Source: Phenylobacterium sp. Root1290 (lineage in GTDB: Bacteria > Pseudomonadota > Alphaproteobacteria > Caulobacterales > Caulobacteraceae). Taken from it: 64,000 bases of DNA. The stretch lies in the NCBI RefSeq assembly GCF_001425305.1, contig NZ_LMEE01000002.1:630191-694190 (forward strand), read 5' to 3'. A model generated the notes under the pieces. It saw only the letters and a list, made by a program, of their open reading frames with translations. It had not been told where the DNA came from and searched no databases. Of the stretch, positions 45,870 to 54,161 are shown piece by piece (position 1 is the stretch's first letter; each line of letters starts with the position of its first letter). A program made the translations under genes and the position numbers.

Positions 45870-46636
45870 GCCCGCTCAGCCGTTCGCTCAAAGGATCACG
45901 GGTGCTGGTCACCGGCGCGGGCTCGGGCATGGGCCGAGCCACCGCGGAAGTCTTCGCTCGAGAGGGCGCGCTGGTGGCGGTGACCGACCATGCGTTGGCG
46001 CCGGCCCAAGCCGTCGCCGACGCCATCGCCGCTGACGGCCTGGCCGCCCAGGCGTGGAAGCTGGACGTGTCGAGCGCCGGCGAGATCGCCGCCGTCGTGC
46101 CGCAGATCGCCGAGCAGCTGGGCGGCCTGGACGTGGTGATCAACAACGCCGGCGTCTCGGCGTTCTCGCCCATCGACAGCGACAGTTATGAGGCGGTCTG
46201 GGATCGGTCGTTGGCCATCCTGCTCAGCGCGCACCAGCGGGTGATCCGCGCCGCCCTGCCCTACCTGCGCGCATCGTCGGCGCCGCGCATCGTCAACATC
46301 GCCTCCACCGAGGCGCTGGGCGCGACGGCGATGGACAGCCCCTACGCCGCGGCCAAGGCCGGGGTCACCGGCCTGACGCGCGCCCTCGCCGTCGAGCTGG
46401 GCCGCGAGGGGATCACCGTCAACTGCATCTGCCCCGGCCCGATCGCCACCGGCATGACCGCCGCCATTCCCGACGACCAGAAGGCGGTGTTCGCCAAGCG
46501 CCGCACCGCGCTTGGCCGCTATGGCCTGCCGGAAGAGGTGGCGCACGTGACGGTCAGTCTTTGCCTGCCGGCATCGTCCTACATCACCGGTGTCTCAATC
46601 CCGGTCGACGGAGGCCTGATGGCGCGCAACGCCTGA
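45866..46636 (+). CDS. Short-chain dehydrogenase/reductase (second of two)
   Basis: 256 residues from the GTG at 45866. Complete SDR motif set: VTGAGSGMGRA, NNAGVSAFS, NIASTEA with Ser, YAAAKAG and PVDGGLMARNA at the end. CPGPIATGMT is the usual post-active-site segment. It is co-transcribed with the first SDR gene (4-base overlap). Two SDRs in tandem could act on successive steps or on stereoisomers of one substrate, but nothing in the sequence says which. Confidence 0.88.
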   Translation: MSPLSRSLKGSRVLVTGAGSGMGRATAEVFAREGALVAVTDHALAPAQAVADAIAADGLAAQAWKLDVSSAGEIAAVVPQIAEQLGGLDVVINNAGVSAFSPIDSDSYEAVWDRSLAILLSAHQRVIRAALPYLRASSAPRIVNIASTEALGATAMDSPYAAAKAGVTGLTRALAVELGREGITVNCICPGPIATGMTAAIPDDQKAVFAKRRTALGRYGLPEEVAHVTVSLCLPASSYITGVSIPVDGGLMARNA

Positions 46637-46637
46637 A

Positions 46638-46666
46638 TTGACGCGCTTGTTTGTATGACGTACAAA
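46638..46666 (+). promoter_or_regulatory. TetR gene promoter with overlapping operator
   Basis: TTGACG (46638-46643) and TACAAA (46661-46666) form a -35/-10 pair with a 17-base spacer. The dyad TTTGTA-N5-TACAAA (46650-46666) overlaps the -10. Transcription should begin about 46673, which is the A of the tetR ATG. The dyad is a natural TetR autoregulatory site. Confidence 0.6.
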
Positions 46667-46672
46667 TAAGCC

Positions 46673-47287
46673 ATGCCGAACGTGCGATCCTTGGCCGATG
46701 TCCGCGGGGTGCGAGAGCCCGGCAAGCGCATGCGCTCGCGCCTGCTCGACGCGGCGGTGGACCTGTTCAAGGCGCAAGGGCTTGCGGGCGTGGCGGTGGC
46801 GGACATCGCCGCGGCCGCCGGCGCCTATCCCAGCCAGATCACCTATTACTTCCGCACCAAGGAGGCGCTGTTCGTCGAGGCCGCCTGCCGCGAGGTGCTC
46901 TATGTCGCCCGCAAGGCCGAGGAGGCCGCGGCCCGCGCCCCGACGGGGACGAACTACAACCGCGTGCTGGTCGAGACGGTGGTCGGATCGCCGGGCCTGG
47001 CGCTGTTCGTCGAGGCGCTGTCGCTCACCCGCCGACGCCAGGATCTGGTGCCGCTGGTCGAACGGACCTTTGATCGGCTCCACGCCCAGGGCGACCGCGC
47101 CTATGCCGAGACCAAGGTCAAACGCGGCTGGTCCGGCGGCGACGATCCGGCCACGACCGCACGCCGGTTCTGGACGCTGGCGCTGGGCGTCACCCTGCGC
47201 GACGGGGCCACGGGCGCAACGACCCAGGAAGCCGTCGACGAGATGCTGGCCCTCTTGCGGCACAGCTCAAGCGGAGGACAGGACTGA
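46673..47287 (+). CDS. TetR family regulator coupled to a fatty acid desaturase
   Basis: 204 residues. N-terminal HTH: RSRLLDAAVDLFKAQGLAGVAVADIAAAAG followed by SQITYYFRTKEALFVEA (about residues 21-70), the recognised TetR DNA-binding fold; the long stretch is divided here for brevity. The C-terminal ligand domain is unclassified. The gene overlaps the desaturase start by one base (TGATG), which links it to membrane lipid desaturation, as with DesT in Pseudomonas (role by analogy). No ribosome site precedes the ATG, and the promoter suggests a leaderless message. Confidence 0.88.
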   Translation: MPNVRSLADVRGVREPGKRMRSRLLDAAVDLFKAQGLAGVAVADIAAAAGAYPSQITYYFRTKEALFVEAACREVLYVARKAEEAAARAPTGTNYNRVLVETVVGSPGLALFVEALSLTRRRQDLVPLVERTFDRLHAQGDRAYAETKVKRGWSGGDDPATTARRFWTLALGVTLRDGATGATTQEAVDEMLALLRHSSSGGQD

Positions 47288-48219
47288 TGGCCGCGGCCGC
47301 TCGCCTTTCGCCCAAGGACTTCTTCACCGACCAGGAATGGGCGCCAATATCCGCACGGTCCTACTGGCGCGGGCCGGCCATGATCGCTCACGCCTGGGCC
47401 CTGATCGTCGCAGCCGGCGCGATGGTCGTGATCTGGCCGCTGACGCTGCCGCTCGCGGTGATGGTCATTGGGACGCGCCAACTGGGCCTGGCGATCCTGA
47501 TGCACGACGCCGCCCACGGCGCGCTGCATAAGAACCTGAAGGTCAACGACTTCATCGGCGAGTGGCTGACCCCCGGCGGCCTTCACCGCTACCGCCCCTA
47601 TCACCTGACCCATCACCGCTTCGCTCAGCAGGGCGAGGATCCGGACCTGGTGCTGTCGGCGCCGTTCCCGATCACGCCGCTCTCGCTGAAGCGCAAGATC
47701 ATCCGCGACCTGACTGGCCAGACCTTCTTCAAGCAGCGGTTCGGCGCATTCGTCGCCAAGCTGAAGGCGCGCAAGGCCGGAGAGCCGCTGCTCCCGATCA
47801 TCGCGCAGGAGATCAAGCACAAGCGTCGCTGGCTGGGATTCGGCCTGCTCGTCACCGCCGTGGGGACGCCATTCGGACTTTGGTGGGCCTGGCCGGTGCT
47901 GTGGGTTCTGCCGCAGGCGACCTGGCTGCCGCTGGTCACCCGCCTCCGCAACATCGCCGAACACGCCTGCATCGACGTGGGCGAGCCCGATCCGATGCGC
48001 CAGGCGCGGACGACCAAGGCCGGCTTCCTCGAGCGGCTACTGATCGCGCCCTACTATGTGAACTACCACTGCGAACATCACATGTTCATGCATGTGCCCT
48101 GCTACAATCTGCCCCGCGTGCATCGCGCGTTGCGGACCAAGGGCGTCGGCGAGCGGATGCTGATCGAACCCGGCGGCTACCTGAGCGTGCTGAAACTCGC
48201 TTCGTCGAAGGAACGCTAG
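47287..48219 (+). CDS. Fatty acid desaturase
   Basis: 310 residues, a membrane di-iron desaturase. The three histidine boxes are HDAAHG (near residue 74), HLTHHRF (about 102) and HCEHHMF (about 258), and hydrophobic stretches separate them in the usual order. The enzyme introduces double bonds into acyl chains, possibly in phospholipids. Regiospecificity is undetermined. It is translated from an ATG overlapping the tetR stop. Its stop shares a CTAG with the convergent HdeD gene. Confidence 0.9.
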   Translation: MAAAARLSPKDFFTDQEWAPISARSYWRGPAMIAHAWALIVAAGAMVVIWPLTLPLAVMVIGTRQLGLAILMHDAAHGALHKNLKVNDFIGEWLTPGGLHRYRPYHLTHHRFAQQGEDPDLVLSAPFPITPLSLKRKIIRDLTGQTFFKQRFGAFVAKLKARKAGEPLLPIIAQEIKHKRRWLGFGLLVTAVGTPFGLWWAWPVLWVLPQATWLPLVTRLRNIAEHACIDVGEPDPMRQARTTKAGFLERLLIAPYYVNYHCEHHMFMHVPCYNLPRVHRALRTKGVGERMLIEPGGYLSVLKLASSKER

Positions 48220-48803
48220 AGCCCAGCCTTCTTTCTGGCCGAGCGCAGCTGGAAGGCGAGGAACAGCAGCACGACGCCTAACACCAGCCCGTAGATCCCA
48301 AGCCACCAGGTCAACACCACCGCGCCGATCACCGGTGAGACGAGCAGCACCAGGCCGAACAAGAGCGACACCACCGCGGAAAAGGCCAGCCACCCTCGCG
48401 CCGGAACCGGGCCGCGCCGCATCGACGTCACGAGCTTTACGCCGCCAGCGAACAGCGACCAGACGGCGACGATCACCACAAAGGTCACAATGCCGAGCTT
48501 GGGCATGAAAAAGAGGACCAGGCTGGCGATGATGTTCGCCACCCCCTCGACCGCCAGCAGGCCCCAGGAGTGCCGCTCGCGCATCGCCCGGAACGCGCTG
48601 AAGATGGCCAGGAAGCCGTCGGCCATCAGGTAGATCGAAAAGACCAGCACCAGCGACAGCGCCGTGGTCACAGGCGCGAACACCGCCAGAAGGCCGAACA
48701 GCACGCCGGCCACCCCGCGCAGGGCGATCGCCGGCCAGGAGACGCCATCGAACATGGACGTCAGGACCGGGTTGGGCGAACGCAATCCTTGGTCAGTAGC
48801 CAT
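48216..48803 (-). CDS. HdeD/DUF308 family membrane protein
   Basis: 195 residues from the ATG at 48803, with GGGAGAAG upstream. Six hydrophobic helices in three pairs and short charged loops match HdeD (DUF308), an acid-resistance-linked membrane protein of unknown mechanism in E. coli. FRAMRERHSWGLLAVEGVANIIASLVLFF is the typical central region, written here in part. It is convergent with the desaturase gene and divergent from a methyltransferase gene. Confidence 0.86.
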   Translation of the reverse strand: MATDQGLRSPNPVLTSMFDGVSWPAIALRGVAGVLFGLLAVFAPVTTALSLVLVFSIYLMADGFLAIFSAFRAMRERHSWGLLAVEGVANIIASLVLFFMPKLGIVTFVVIVAVWSLFAGGVKLVTSMRRGPVPARGWLAFSAVVSLLFGLVLLVSPVIGAVVLTWWLGIYGLVLGVVLLFLAFQLRSARKKAGL

Positions 48804-48900
48804 GTGCTTCTCCCGCTTGAGGGGAAAAAGGCGAAACCTAGGCGTTCGGTTCCGAACCAATTCGGCGGCGCGGCAGATTAGGTCGTGCTAGTGGGCGCGC

Positions 48901-49563
48901 GTGATCATCCAGACCCTGGAAGGCCGTCGCGCCTTCATCCTCGAAAATACCCGCATCCAGCCGCCGCCGCACACGCCGGAGCTGACATTGCATCTGGCCG
49001 ACGAAGTCACGCCGATCTGGCGCCTGACCGAGGAGGCGCTCGCCGAGATCGGACTTCCGCCGCCGTTCTGGGCCTTCGCGTGGGCGGGCGGCCAAGCGCT
49101 CGCCCGCTATGTGCTGGACCACCCCGAAGAAGTGGCCGGCAAACGGGTGATCGACTTCGCCAGCGGCTCGGGGATCGTCGGAATCGCGGCGATGAAGGCC
49201 AGGGCCGGCCATGTGCTCGCCGCCGACATCGACCCCTTCTGCGGCGCCGCACTGGCGGTCAATTCCGAGCTCAACGGCGTTCGGCTCGACTACACCGACC
49301 AGAACCTGCTGGACGCCCCGCCCCCCGACGTCGACGTCATTCTGGCCGGGGACATCTGCTACGAGAAGCCTCTGGCCGATCAGGTCATGAACTGGCTGGC
49401 CGCGGCGCACGTTCGCGGCGCACGCATCCTGATCGGCGACCCTGGCCGCAGCTATTTTCCGCGGGTCGGGCTTGAGAAGTTGGCCGAGTACGAAGTTCAG
49501 ACCACGCGCGAGCTTGAGGACCGAGAGGTCAAGAAGACCGCCGTCTGGACTCTGCCAGCGTGA
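48901..49563 (+). CDS. Class I methyltransferase, ETFB-lysine methyltransferase-like
   Basis: 220 residues from a GTG at 48901. Motif I is VIDFASGSGIVGIAAM, the acidic residue is in AADIDPF and ILAGDICYEKPLA is motif post-II. PPFWAFAWAGGQALARYVL at the N-terminal side is typical of the Nnt1/METTL20 group, which trimethylates lysines on the electron transfer flavoprotein beta subunit; Agrobacterium has a known member. No ETF genes are adjacent. Its function is inferred from family resemblance. Confidence 0.8.
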   Translation: MIIQTLEGRRAFILENTRIQPPPHTPELTLHLADEVTPIWRLTEEALAEIGLPPPFWAFAWAGGQALARYVLDHPEEVAGKRVIDFASGSGIVGIAAMKARAGHVLAADIDPFCGAALAVNSELNGVRLDYTDQNLLDAPPPDVDVILAGDICYEKPLADQVMNWLAAAHVRGARILIGDPGRSYFPRVGLEKLAEYEVQTTRELEDREVKKTAVWTLPA

Positions 49564-49607
49564 TCGCACATTCTGGAACGTATTAAGAACATTCGTGAGG
49601 ACCGCCG

Positions 49608-49949
49608 ATGCGGGAAGATGGCAAGATCGACTATGTTGAGCTGCCGGGCGGCGACCTGATCGCGACCAAGCGCTTCTATGAATCCGCCTTCGGGTGGGCG
49701 TTCACGGACTATGGTCCCAGCTACACCGCGTTCGAGGCGGGCCTCGACGGCGGCTTCGACGCCGACGCTGCGGCCCAGACGGACAAGCCCCTGGTCATCC
49801 TCTACGCGCACGACCTGGAGGCCATGGCCGCCAAGGTGCAGGCGGCAGGCGGCGCGATCATCAAACCGATCTTCAGTTTTCCAGGCGGACGCCGGTTCCA
49901 CTTCCGCGACCCGTCCGGAAACGAACTGGCGGTCTGGTCGGAGACCTAG
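49608..49949 (+). CDS. VOC (glyoxalase/bleomycin-resistance fold) protein
   Basis: 113 residues. One VOC module with YVELPGGDLIATKRFYESAFGW at the N-terminus (split here) and FHFRDPSGNELAVWSE at the C-terminus, the two strands that hold the metal-binding residues. No clear enzyme assignment. GAGG precedes the ATG. It is plus-strand, 44 bases after the methyltransferase and 67 before the YkgJ gene; the three may be loosely co-expressed. Confidence 0.85.
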   Translation: MREDGKIDYVELPGGDLIATKRFYESAFGWAFTDYGPSYTAFEAGLDGGFDADAAAQTDKPLVILYAHDLEAMAAKVQAAGGAIIKPIFSFPGGRRFHFRDPSGNELAVWSET

Positions 49950-49980
49950 GGCGTCGTCGAACCGTCACGCACCGTCGCTA

Positions 49981-50000
49981 TCGTCCGGCATCGGACGATG
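49981..50000 (+). other. Short hairpin upstream of the YkgJ gene
   Basis: ATCGTCC (49981-49987) and GGACGAT (49994-50000) form a 7-base stem with a 6-base loop, 16 bases before the next start. It could be a weak terminator or leader structure. Confidence 0.35.
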
Positions 50001-50016
50001 CTGAGGGACAGGGGCG

Positions 50017-50523
50017 ATGAGCAAGAGCTGCGGCGAGTGCGGCATGTGCTGCAAGCTGCTCGCCATCCAGGCCCTCGACAAGCCGGCCGGCGCCTGGTGC
50101 GGACACTTCAAGCGCGGCGCAGGCTGCGGCGTCTACGATGACAGACCGCCCGCCTGCCGCGGCTTCATTTGCCTATGGCTGGATTCCGAAAAATTGGACG
50201 ACGCCTGGCGGCCGGATCGCGCCAAGTTCCTGATGTACACCGAAAAGGGCGGCCAGCGGCTCAACGTCATCGTCGATCCCAATCAGCCGGGAGCCTGGAA
50301 GCGGGAGCCCTACTACCGCCGCATCAAGGCGATGTCGGAATTGGCGCTGGACGGCCGCGAACTGGTGGTCTGCATCGGCGACCGCCGCATTGTCGTCTTC
50401 CCGCACGAGGATGTGGACCTGGGCCTGGTCAATCCCGAGCACAAGCTCGTCAGCGGCTATGCCGAGCGCGACGGGGCGATGATCCCCTACGCGATGATCC
50501 TGAGCGACGTCGAAGCCAGCTAG
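50017..50523 (+). CDS. YkgJ family cysteine cluster protein
   Basis: 168 residues. The N-terminus has CGECGMCCKLL, then GAWCGHF, CGVYDDRPPACRGFICLW, a pattern of eight cysteines that fits the YkgJ (UPF0153) iron-sulfur or zinc cluster family. The remainder is a soluble beta-rich part with IVVFPHEDVDLGLV. Function is not known. The stop shares CTAG with the convergent small secreted protein gene. Confidence 0.9.
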   Translation: MSKSCGECGMCCKLLAIQALDKPAGAWCGHFKRGAGCGVYDDRPPACRGFICLWLDSEKLDDAWRPDRAKFLMYTEKGGQRLNVIVDPNQPGAWKREPYYRRIKAMSELALDGRELVVCIGDRRIVVFPHEDVDLGLVNPEHKLVSGYAERDGAMIPYAMILSDVEAS

Positions 50524-50810
50524 GTCAGCTGAGAGATCATCGTCGGGTCGCAGCTGGTGGCCAGCGCCACGCCGGCGCGGTCCCTGGCGAGCGGCAGCAG
50601 TCCCTCGTCCGCCTGGGTCGACGGCAGGGTCATCGCATAGCAGGCCTCGGCCGAGCTGCTCATAGCGCCCAGCAGCCGGACCATGTCCTGCTCCAAGATC
50701 CAAGTATCCGCGGCGATCTCGTCGGGCGACGCCTGCTGGCCCGCCATCTGGCTGAAAGCCAGGGCGGCAAGCAACGCCGCCGACGCCGCCAAGGCGTCGA
50801 TTGTTCGCAT
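50520..50810 (-). CDS. Small exported protein of unknown function
   Basis: 96 residues from the ATG at 50810, with AGGGGATAGAC upstream. Residues about 1-28 are a signal peptide or membrane anchor. The mature part contains two cysteines that could form a disulfide (ACYAM and SCDPT) and is otherwise helical. A longer frame from 50891 would hide the signal sequence and is less likely. I do not recognise a family. Confidence 0.65.
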   Translation of the reverse strand: MRTIDALAASAALLAALAFSQMAGQQASPDEIAADTWILEQDMVRLLGAMSSSAEACYAMTLPSTQADEGLLPLARDRAGVALATSCDPTMISQLT

Positions 50811-50972
50811 GTCTATCCCCTGGCGCCATATAGCCGAGGCTGGTCCGCCGGGGCAATCTAACGATGCGGTCTGCACGGCGAAACGCTGCATGCTCCCCTC
50901 CGAACGGACGCGCGCGGGGCAAACTTCACCCTATAGTGGGTCGTCGCCGAGCATTCGATTTCCGGAGTTCCC

Positions 50973-52736
50973 ATGCGCCGCCGCACCTTCCTCGCCGCCC
51001 TGCCCGCCACCGCCCTGGCTGGCGGCGCCATGGCCCAGAGCCGCGCCGACAACCCCAACCGCGATCGCCCCGACGTCCATGGCGGGGACCGGATCGACGG
51101 GGCGACCTTCGCCTCGCGCAGCGCCGCCTGGGGCGCGCACGGCGCCGCGGCCACCGCCCATCCGCTGGCGAGCCTGGCGGCCCTCGACGTCCTGCGGCTG
51201 GGCGGGTCGGCGGTCGATGCAGCGATCGCGGCCAATGCTGTGCTCGGCCTCGTGGAGCCGATCGCCTGCGGCATCGGCGGCGACTGCTTCGTCATGGTCT
51301 GGGCCCCGAAGACCCGGCGCGTGGAGGGCCTGAACGGTTCTGGCCGCAGCCCCAAGGGCCTGTCGCTGGAGACGGTGCGCGGCCGGGCCAAGAATGGACT
51401 GATCCCATCCTATGGCGCGGTCTCGGTCAGCGTCCCCGGCGCCGTGGACGCCTGGTGGACCCTGCATCTGCGCTACGGGAAGCTGCCGTGGAAGGACCTG
51501 TTCGCGCCGGCGATCATCTATGCTGAAGAGGGGCACGCCGTGTCCCAGAACGTCGCCTACTACCTCGACCGCTCCCTGAAGAACTTCACCCGGCCCACCT
51601 CAGGCATCGAAGAGGTCGAAAACTTCAAGACGATCTGGGCGCCGGACGGCCGTACGCCGAAGGAAGGCGAGGTCTTCAAGAACCCGGCGCTGGGCCGCAC
51701 CTATCGCCAGATCGCCGCAAACGGCCGCGACGGCTTCTATGGCGGCGAAGTCGCACAGACGATCGAGGCCTACTTCAAGCGTATCGGGGGCTGGATGACC
51801 AAGGCCGACCTGGCGGCGCACCATGCGCGCTGGGATCCGCCGCACAAGGTCAACTACCGCGGAGTCGACGTCTGGGGCCTGTCGCCCAACAGCCAGGGCC
51901 TAGCGACCCTGCAGATGCTGAACATCATGGAGACCTTCGACTTCAAGGCCATGGGCTTCCAGTCGGCAGCGGCGATCCACCATGCCGTCGAGGCCAAGCG
52001 CCTAGCCTTCGAGGACCGCGCCAAGTTCTACGCCGACCCCGACTTCTTCAAGGTCCCGACCGAGTGGCTGCTGTCGAAGGAGTATGCGCGCGAGCGGGCC
52101 AAGCTGATCTCGCCCGGCAAGATCCTGACGCCGGTGTTCCCCGGCCAGGCGCCGAGCCGGGGCGACACTACCTATTTCACCACCGCCGACGCCAACGGGA
52201 TGATGGTGTCGATCATCCAGTCGAACTACCGCGGCATGGGCTCGGGCCTGTCGCCGGACGGTCTGGGCTTCATGTTCCAGAACCGCGGCGAACTGTTCGC
52301 TCTGGAGGACGGCCACGCCAACATCTACGCGCCGGGCAAGCGCCCCTTCCAGACCATCATCCCCGGCTTTGCGACCAAGGGCGGCGACCCGTGGCTGTCG
52401 TTCGGGGTCATGGGCGGAGACATGCAGCCGCAGGGCCAGGCGCAGATCATCTCGAACATGGTCGATTTCGGCCTGGGCGTTCAGGAGGCTGGCGACAGCC
52501 CGCGCTGGCATCACGGGGGGTCGTCCGAGCCGACCGGCGAGGCCCAGAAGGGGATCGGCGTCCTCAACCTGGAAACCGGCGTGCCCGAAGCGACCCGCGC
52601 TGCGCTGGCCGCGATCGGCTGGAAGCTCGCGCCCGACCCAGGCGGCTATGGCGGCTATCAGGCCATCGAGCGCTGGCCGGGCCGCTACGCCGCGGCGACC
52701 GAGATGCGCAAGGACGGCGTGGCTCTGGCCTACTGA
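50973..52736 (+). CDS. ggt: Gamma-glutamyltransferase, Tat-signal type
   Basis: 587 residues. The MRRRTFLAALPATALAGGAMA N-terminus, beginning RRRTFL, suggests Tat export. The precursor self-cleaves before the catalytic threonine in GDTTYFTTADANGMMV (near residue 397), giving large and small subunits. ATAHPLASLAALDVLRLGGSAVDA and GIGGDCFVMVW are typical of the large subunit. The enzyme removes gamma-glutamyl groups from glutathione in the periplasm. The usual TTHxSV is TTYFTT here, a variant seen in some family members. A plausible partner of the GST and gshA genes elsewhere in the window. Confidence 0.9.
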   Translation: MRRRTFLAALPATALAGGAMAQSRADNPNRDRPDVHGGDRIDGATFASRSAAWGAHGAAATAHPLASLAALDVLRLGGSAVDAAIAANAVLGLVEPIACGIGGDCFVMVWAPKTRRVEGLNGSGRSPKGLSLETVRGRAKNGLIPSYGAVSVSVPGAVDAWWTLHLRYGKLPWKDLFAPAIIYAEEGHAVSQNVAYYLDRSLKNFTRPTSGIEEVENFKTIWAPDGRTPKEGEVFKNPALGRTYRQIAANGRDGFYGGEVAQTIEAYFKRIGGWMTKADLAAHHARWDPPHKVNYRGVDVWGLSPNSQGLATLQMLNIMETFDFKAMGFQSAAAIHHAVEAKRLAFEDRAKFYADPDFFKVPTEWLLSKEYARERAKLISPGKILTPVFPGQAPSRGDTTYFTTADANGMMVSIIQSNYRGMGSGLSPDGLGFMFQNRGELFALEDGHANIYAPGKRPFQTIIPGFATKGGDPWLSFGVMGGDMQPQGQAQIISNMVDFGLGVQEAGDSPRWHHGGSSEPTGEAQKGIGVLNLETGVPEATRAALAAIGWKLAPDPGGYGGYQAIERWPGRYAAATEMRKDGVALAY

Positions 52737-52823
52737 TGGAGCCGACAACCCGCGCCAAGCGATCCTGATTGACGCCTGCGCAGATGGGGTGAAGCTGGCC
52801 TCGGCCACCAAGAGGGACGCATC

Positions 52824-53165
52824 ATGACCCCTGATGAGTTGCGCGAGATCGTGCTGGCCTTTCCAGGCGCCGAGGAAGGCGTGTCCTATGGCCAGCCGTC
52901 GTTCAAGGTGAACGGCAAGTTTTTCACCCGGCTGCGACGTGAAGATCAAAGCGTGGTGCTGCTGGACGTCAGCCATGACGAGCGTGAGATGCTGATGGAA
53001 GCCGAGCCGGCCACATTCCACATCACGCCGCACTACAAGGACTATCCCAGCGTGCTGGCCAGGATCGGAACCCTGCATCCGGGATCGTTGCGGAACTTCC
53101 TCGATCGCCGCTGGCGCAAGATTGCGCCAAGGAAGCTGGTAAAGGCCCGCGACGCCGGCGCCTGA
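52824..53165 (+). CDS. MmcQ/YjbR family protein
   Basis: 113 residues. The small double-wing DNA-binding-like fold of YjbR is suggested by the N-terminal LAFPGAEEGVSYGQPSFKVNGKFFTRL (shown in part) and C-terminal FLDRRWRKIAPRKLVKA. The family function is unknown; structural homologues bind DNA. AGAGGGACG lies upstream of the start. It lies between ggt and a small acidic protein gene on the plus strand. Confidence 0.82.
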   Translation: MTPDELREIVLAFPGAEEGVSYGQPSFKVNGKFFTRLRREDQSVVLLDVSHDEREMLMEAEPATFHITPHYKDYPSVLARIGTLHPGSLRNFLDRRWRKIAPRKLVKARDAGA

Positions 53166-53262
53166 ACGCTCAGCGACAAATTTCTTGGAACGGAGATGGC
53201 TTCCGTTCGCTCCCAAGGCGATGGTGGGCGTACGCCGCGACGCCCGCGGACAGGAGATGATT

Positions 53263-53448
53263 ATGGCCCAGCCGAAACCGCTCGAGCGCTTCGAGTTCGA
53301 AGAAACCGACGAGGGCTACCTGCTGACCGTGGCCGGCGCCGGTGGCGAGCCTGTCGCGCTGGAAGTCACGCCCGACCAGATGGACGCCATCATCGACGCC
53401 CTGAACGAGGTTCTAGGCGGCGATGACGACTTCGAAGACGAAGACTGA
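53263..53448 (+). CDS. Small acidic protein of unknown function
   Basis: 61 residues from the ATG at 53263, which has AGGAGATG upstream; an upstream frame start at 53185 lacks one. The protein is strongly acidic, ending GGDDDFEDED, and has a short beta-like segment (EFEETDEGYLLTVAG). Many such small conserved proteins exist in Caulobacteraceae without known roles. It is convergent with the UrcA gene. Confidence 0.6.
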   Translation: MAQPKPLERFEFEETDEGYLLTVAGAGGEPVALEVTPDQMDAIIDALNEVLGGDDDFEDED

Positions 53449-53451
53449 GCC

Positions 53452-53742
53452 CTAGCGGATCGCCAGGCCGGTCCGAACCTGAGCCGACGCCTGGGCCAAG
53501 GTTTCCTTGTAGCAATCCGAACGCGCGATGGCCTGCTTGACCATTCGGGCGCTGGCTTCCTGCGCGCCGCAGGCGGCGAGCGAGGCGGTCTCGAGACGCT
53601 TCTGAAGACGCTCGACATCCGCCGGGCGGCCGGCATTGAGGTCGGCGACGCGGATGACCGACGAACCGAAACCGGCCGGAGCGGCGACGGCGGAGCCAGC
53701 GACCATCGCGAGCGCAGCCGAAATTGCGAAGATTTTGAGCAT
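53452..53742 (-). CDS. UrcA family exported protein
   Basis: 96 residues with a 20-residue signal peptide (MLKIFAISAALAMVAGSAVA). The mature region has SSVIRVADLNAGRPADVERLQKRLETAS and two cysteines (ACGA, SDCYKE) in the positions of the UrcA family, a group of small secreted proteins abundant in Caulobacteraceae and sphingomonads. Function is unknown. Convergent with the acidic protein gene with only 3 bases between stops. Confidence 0.85.
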   Translation of the reverse strand: MLKIFAISAALAMVAGSAVAAPAGFGSSVIRVADLNAGRPADVERLQKRLETASLAACGAQEASARMVKQAIARSDCYKETLAQASAQVRTGLAIR

Positions 53743-53857
53743 GGCGTTTCCCTACTGCCAAAAGATGTCGCAGCCGAGAGGCTCTGCGGCCTCGTTACGC
53801 CACAACGCTTGACAGATATGGGGTTTGCGCCCGCCGCGCCACCCGAAAAGACGTGAT

Positions 53858-54079
53858 CTAGAACTCGTCTTCCATGGCCGATCGGAACTGCTCGAAAATC
53901 TCGGCGGCGCGTTCGTTGCTGGGCTGCTCAGGTTCGGCCTCTGGAACGGGAGACGCCACGCCGATCAGCCGGCCAGCCACCGCGCCGTTCTGGACGAGCA
54001 GCAATTCTTCCCCCTCCTCCACGGCGGCGAGCAGTTGCGCGAGTTTGGGCGGCAGGTCGTCGAGGTCGATGCGCTTCAT
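53858..54079 (-). CDS. Phd/YefM-like antitoxin, no partner gene seen
   Basis: 73 residues from the ATG at 54079. The N-terminal [34 protein letters not shown] resembles the Phd antitoxin fold (partly listed here), and an acidic C-terminal helix follows ([17 protein letters not shown]), the usual toxin-binding tail. No toxin gene of the Doc, RelE or VapC type lies beside it. The ATG has no clear ribosome site. It could be a solitary antitoxin or a transcriptional repressor of the divergent ubiD gene. Confidence 0.6.
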   Translation of the reverse strand: MKRIDLDDLPPKLAQLLAAVEEGEELLLVQNGAVAGRLIGVASPVPEAEPEQPSNERAAEIFEQFRSAMEDEF

Positions 54080-54161
54080 GGGCGAGGATTTTACCGGCGT
54101 CGCGCAGGTGACACCAGGGCCGCCCCGCCCTAGACCAAGCCCCAGCACGAATGGAGGGCGC

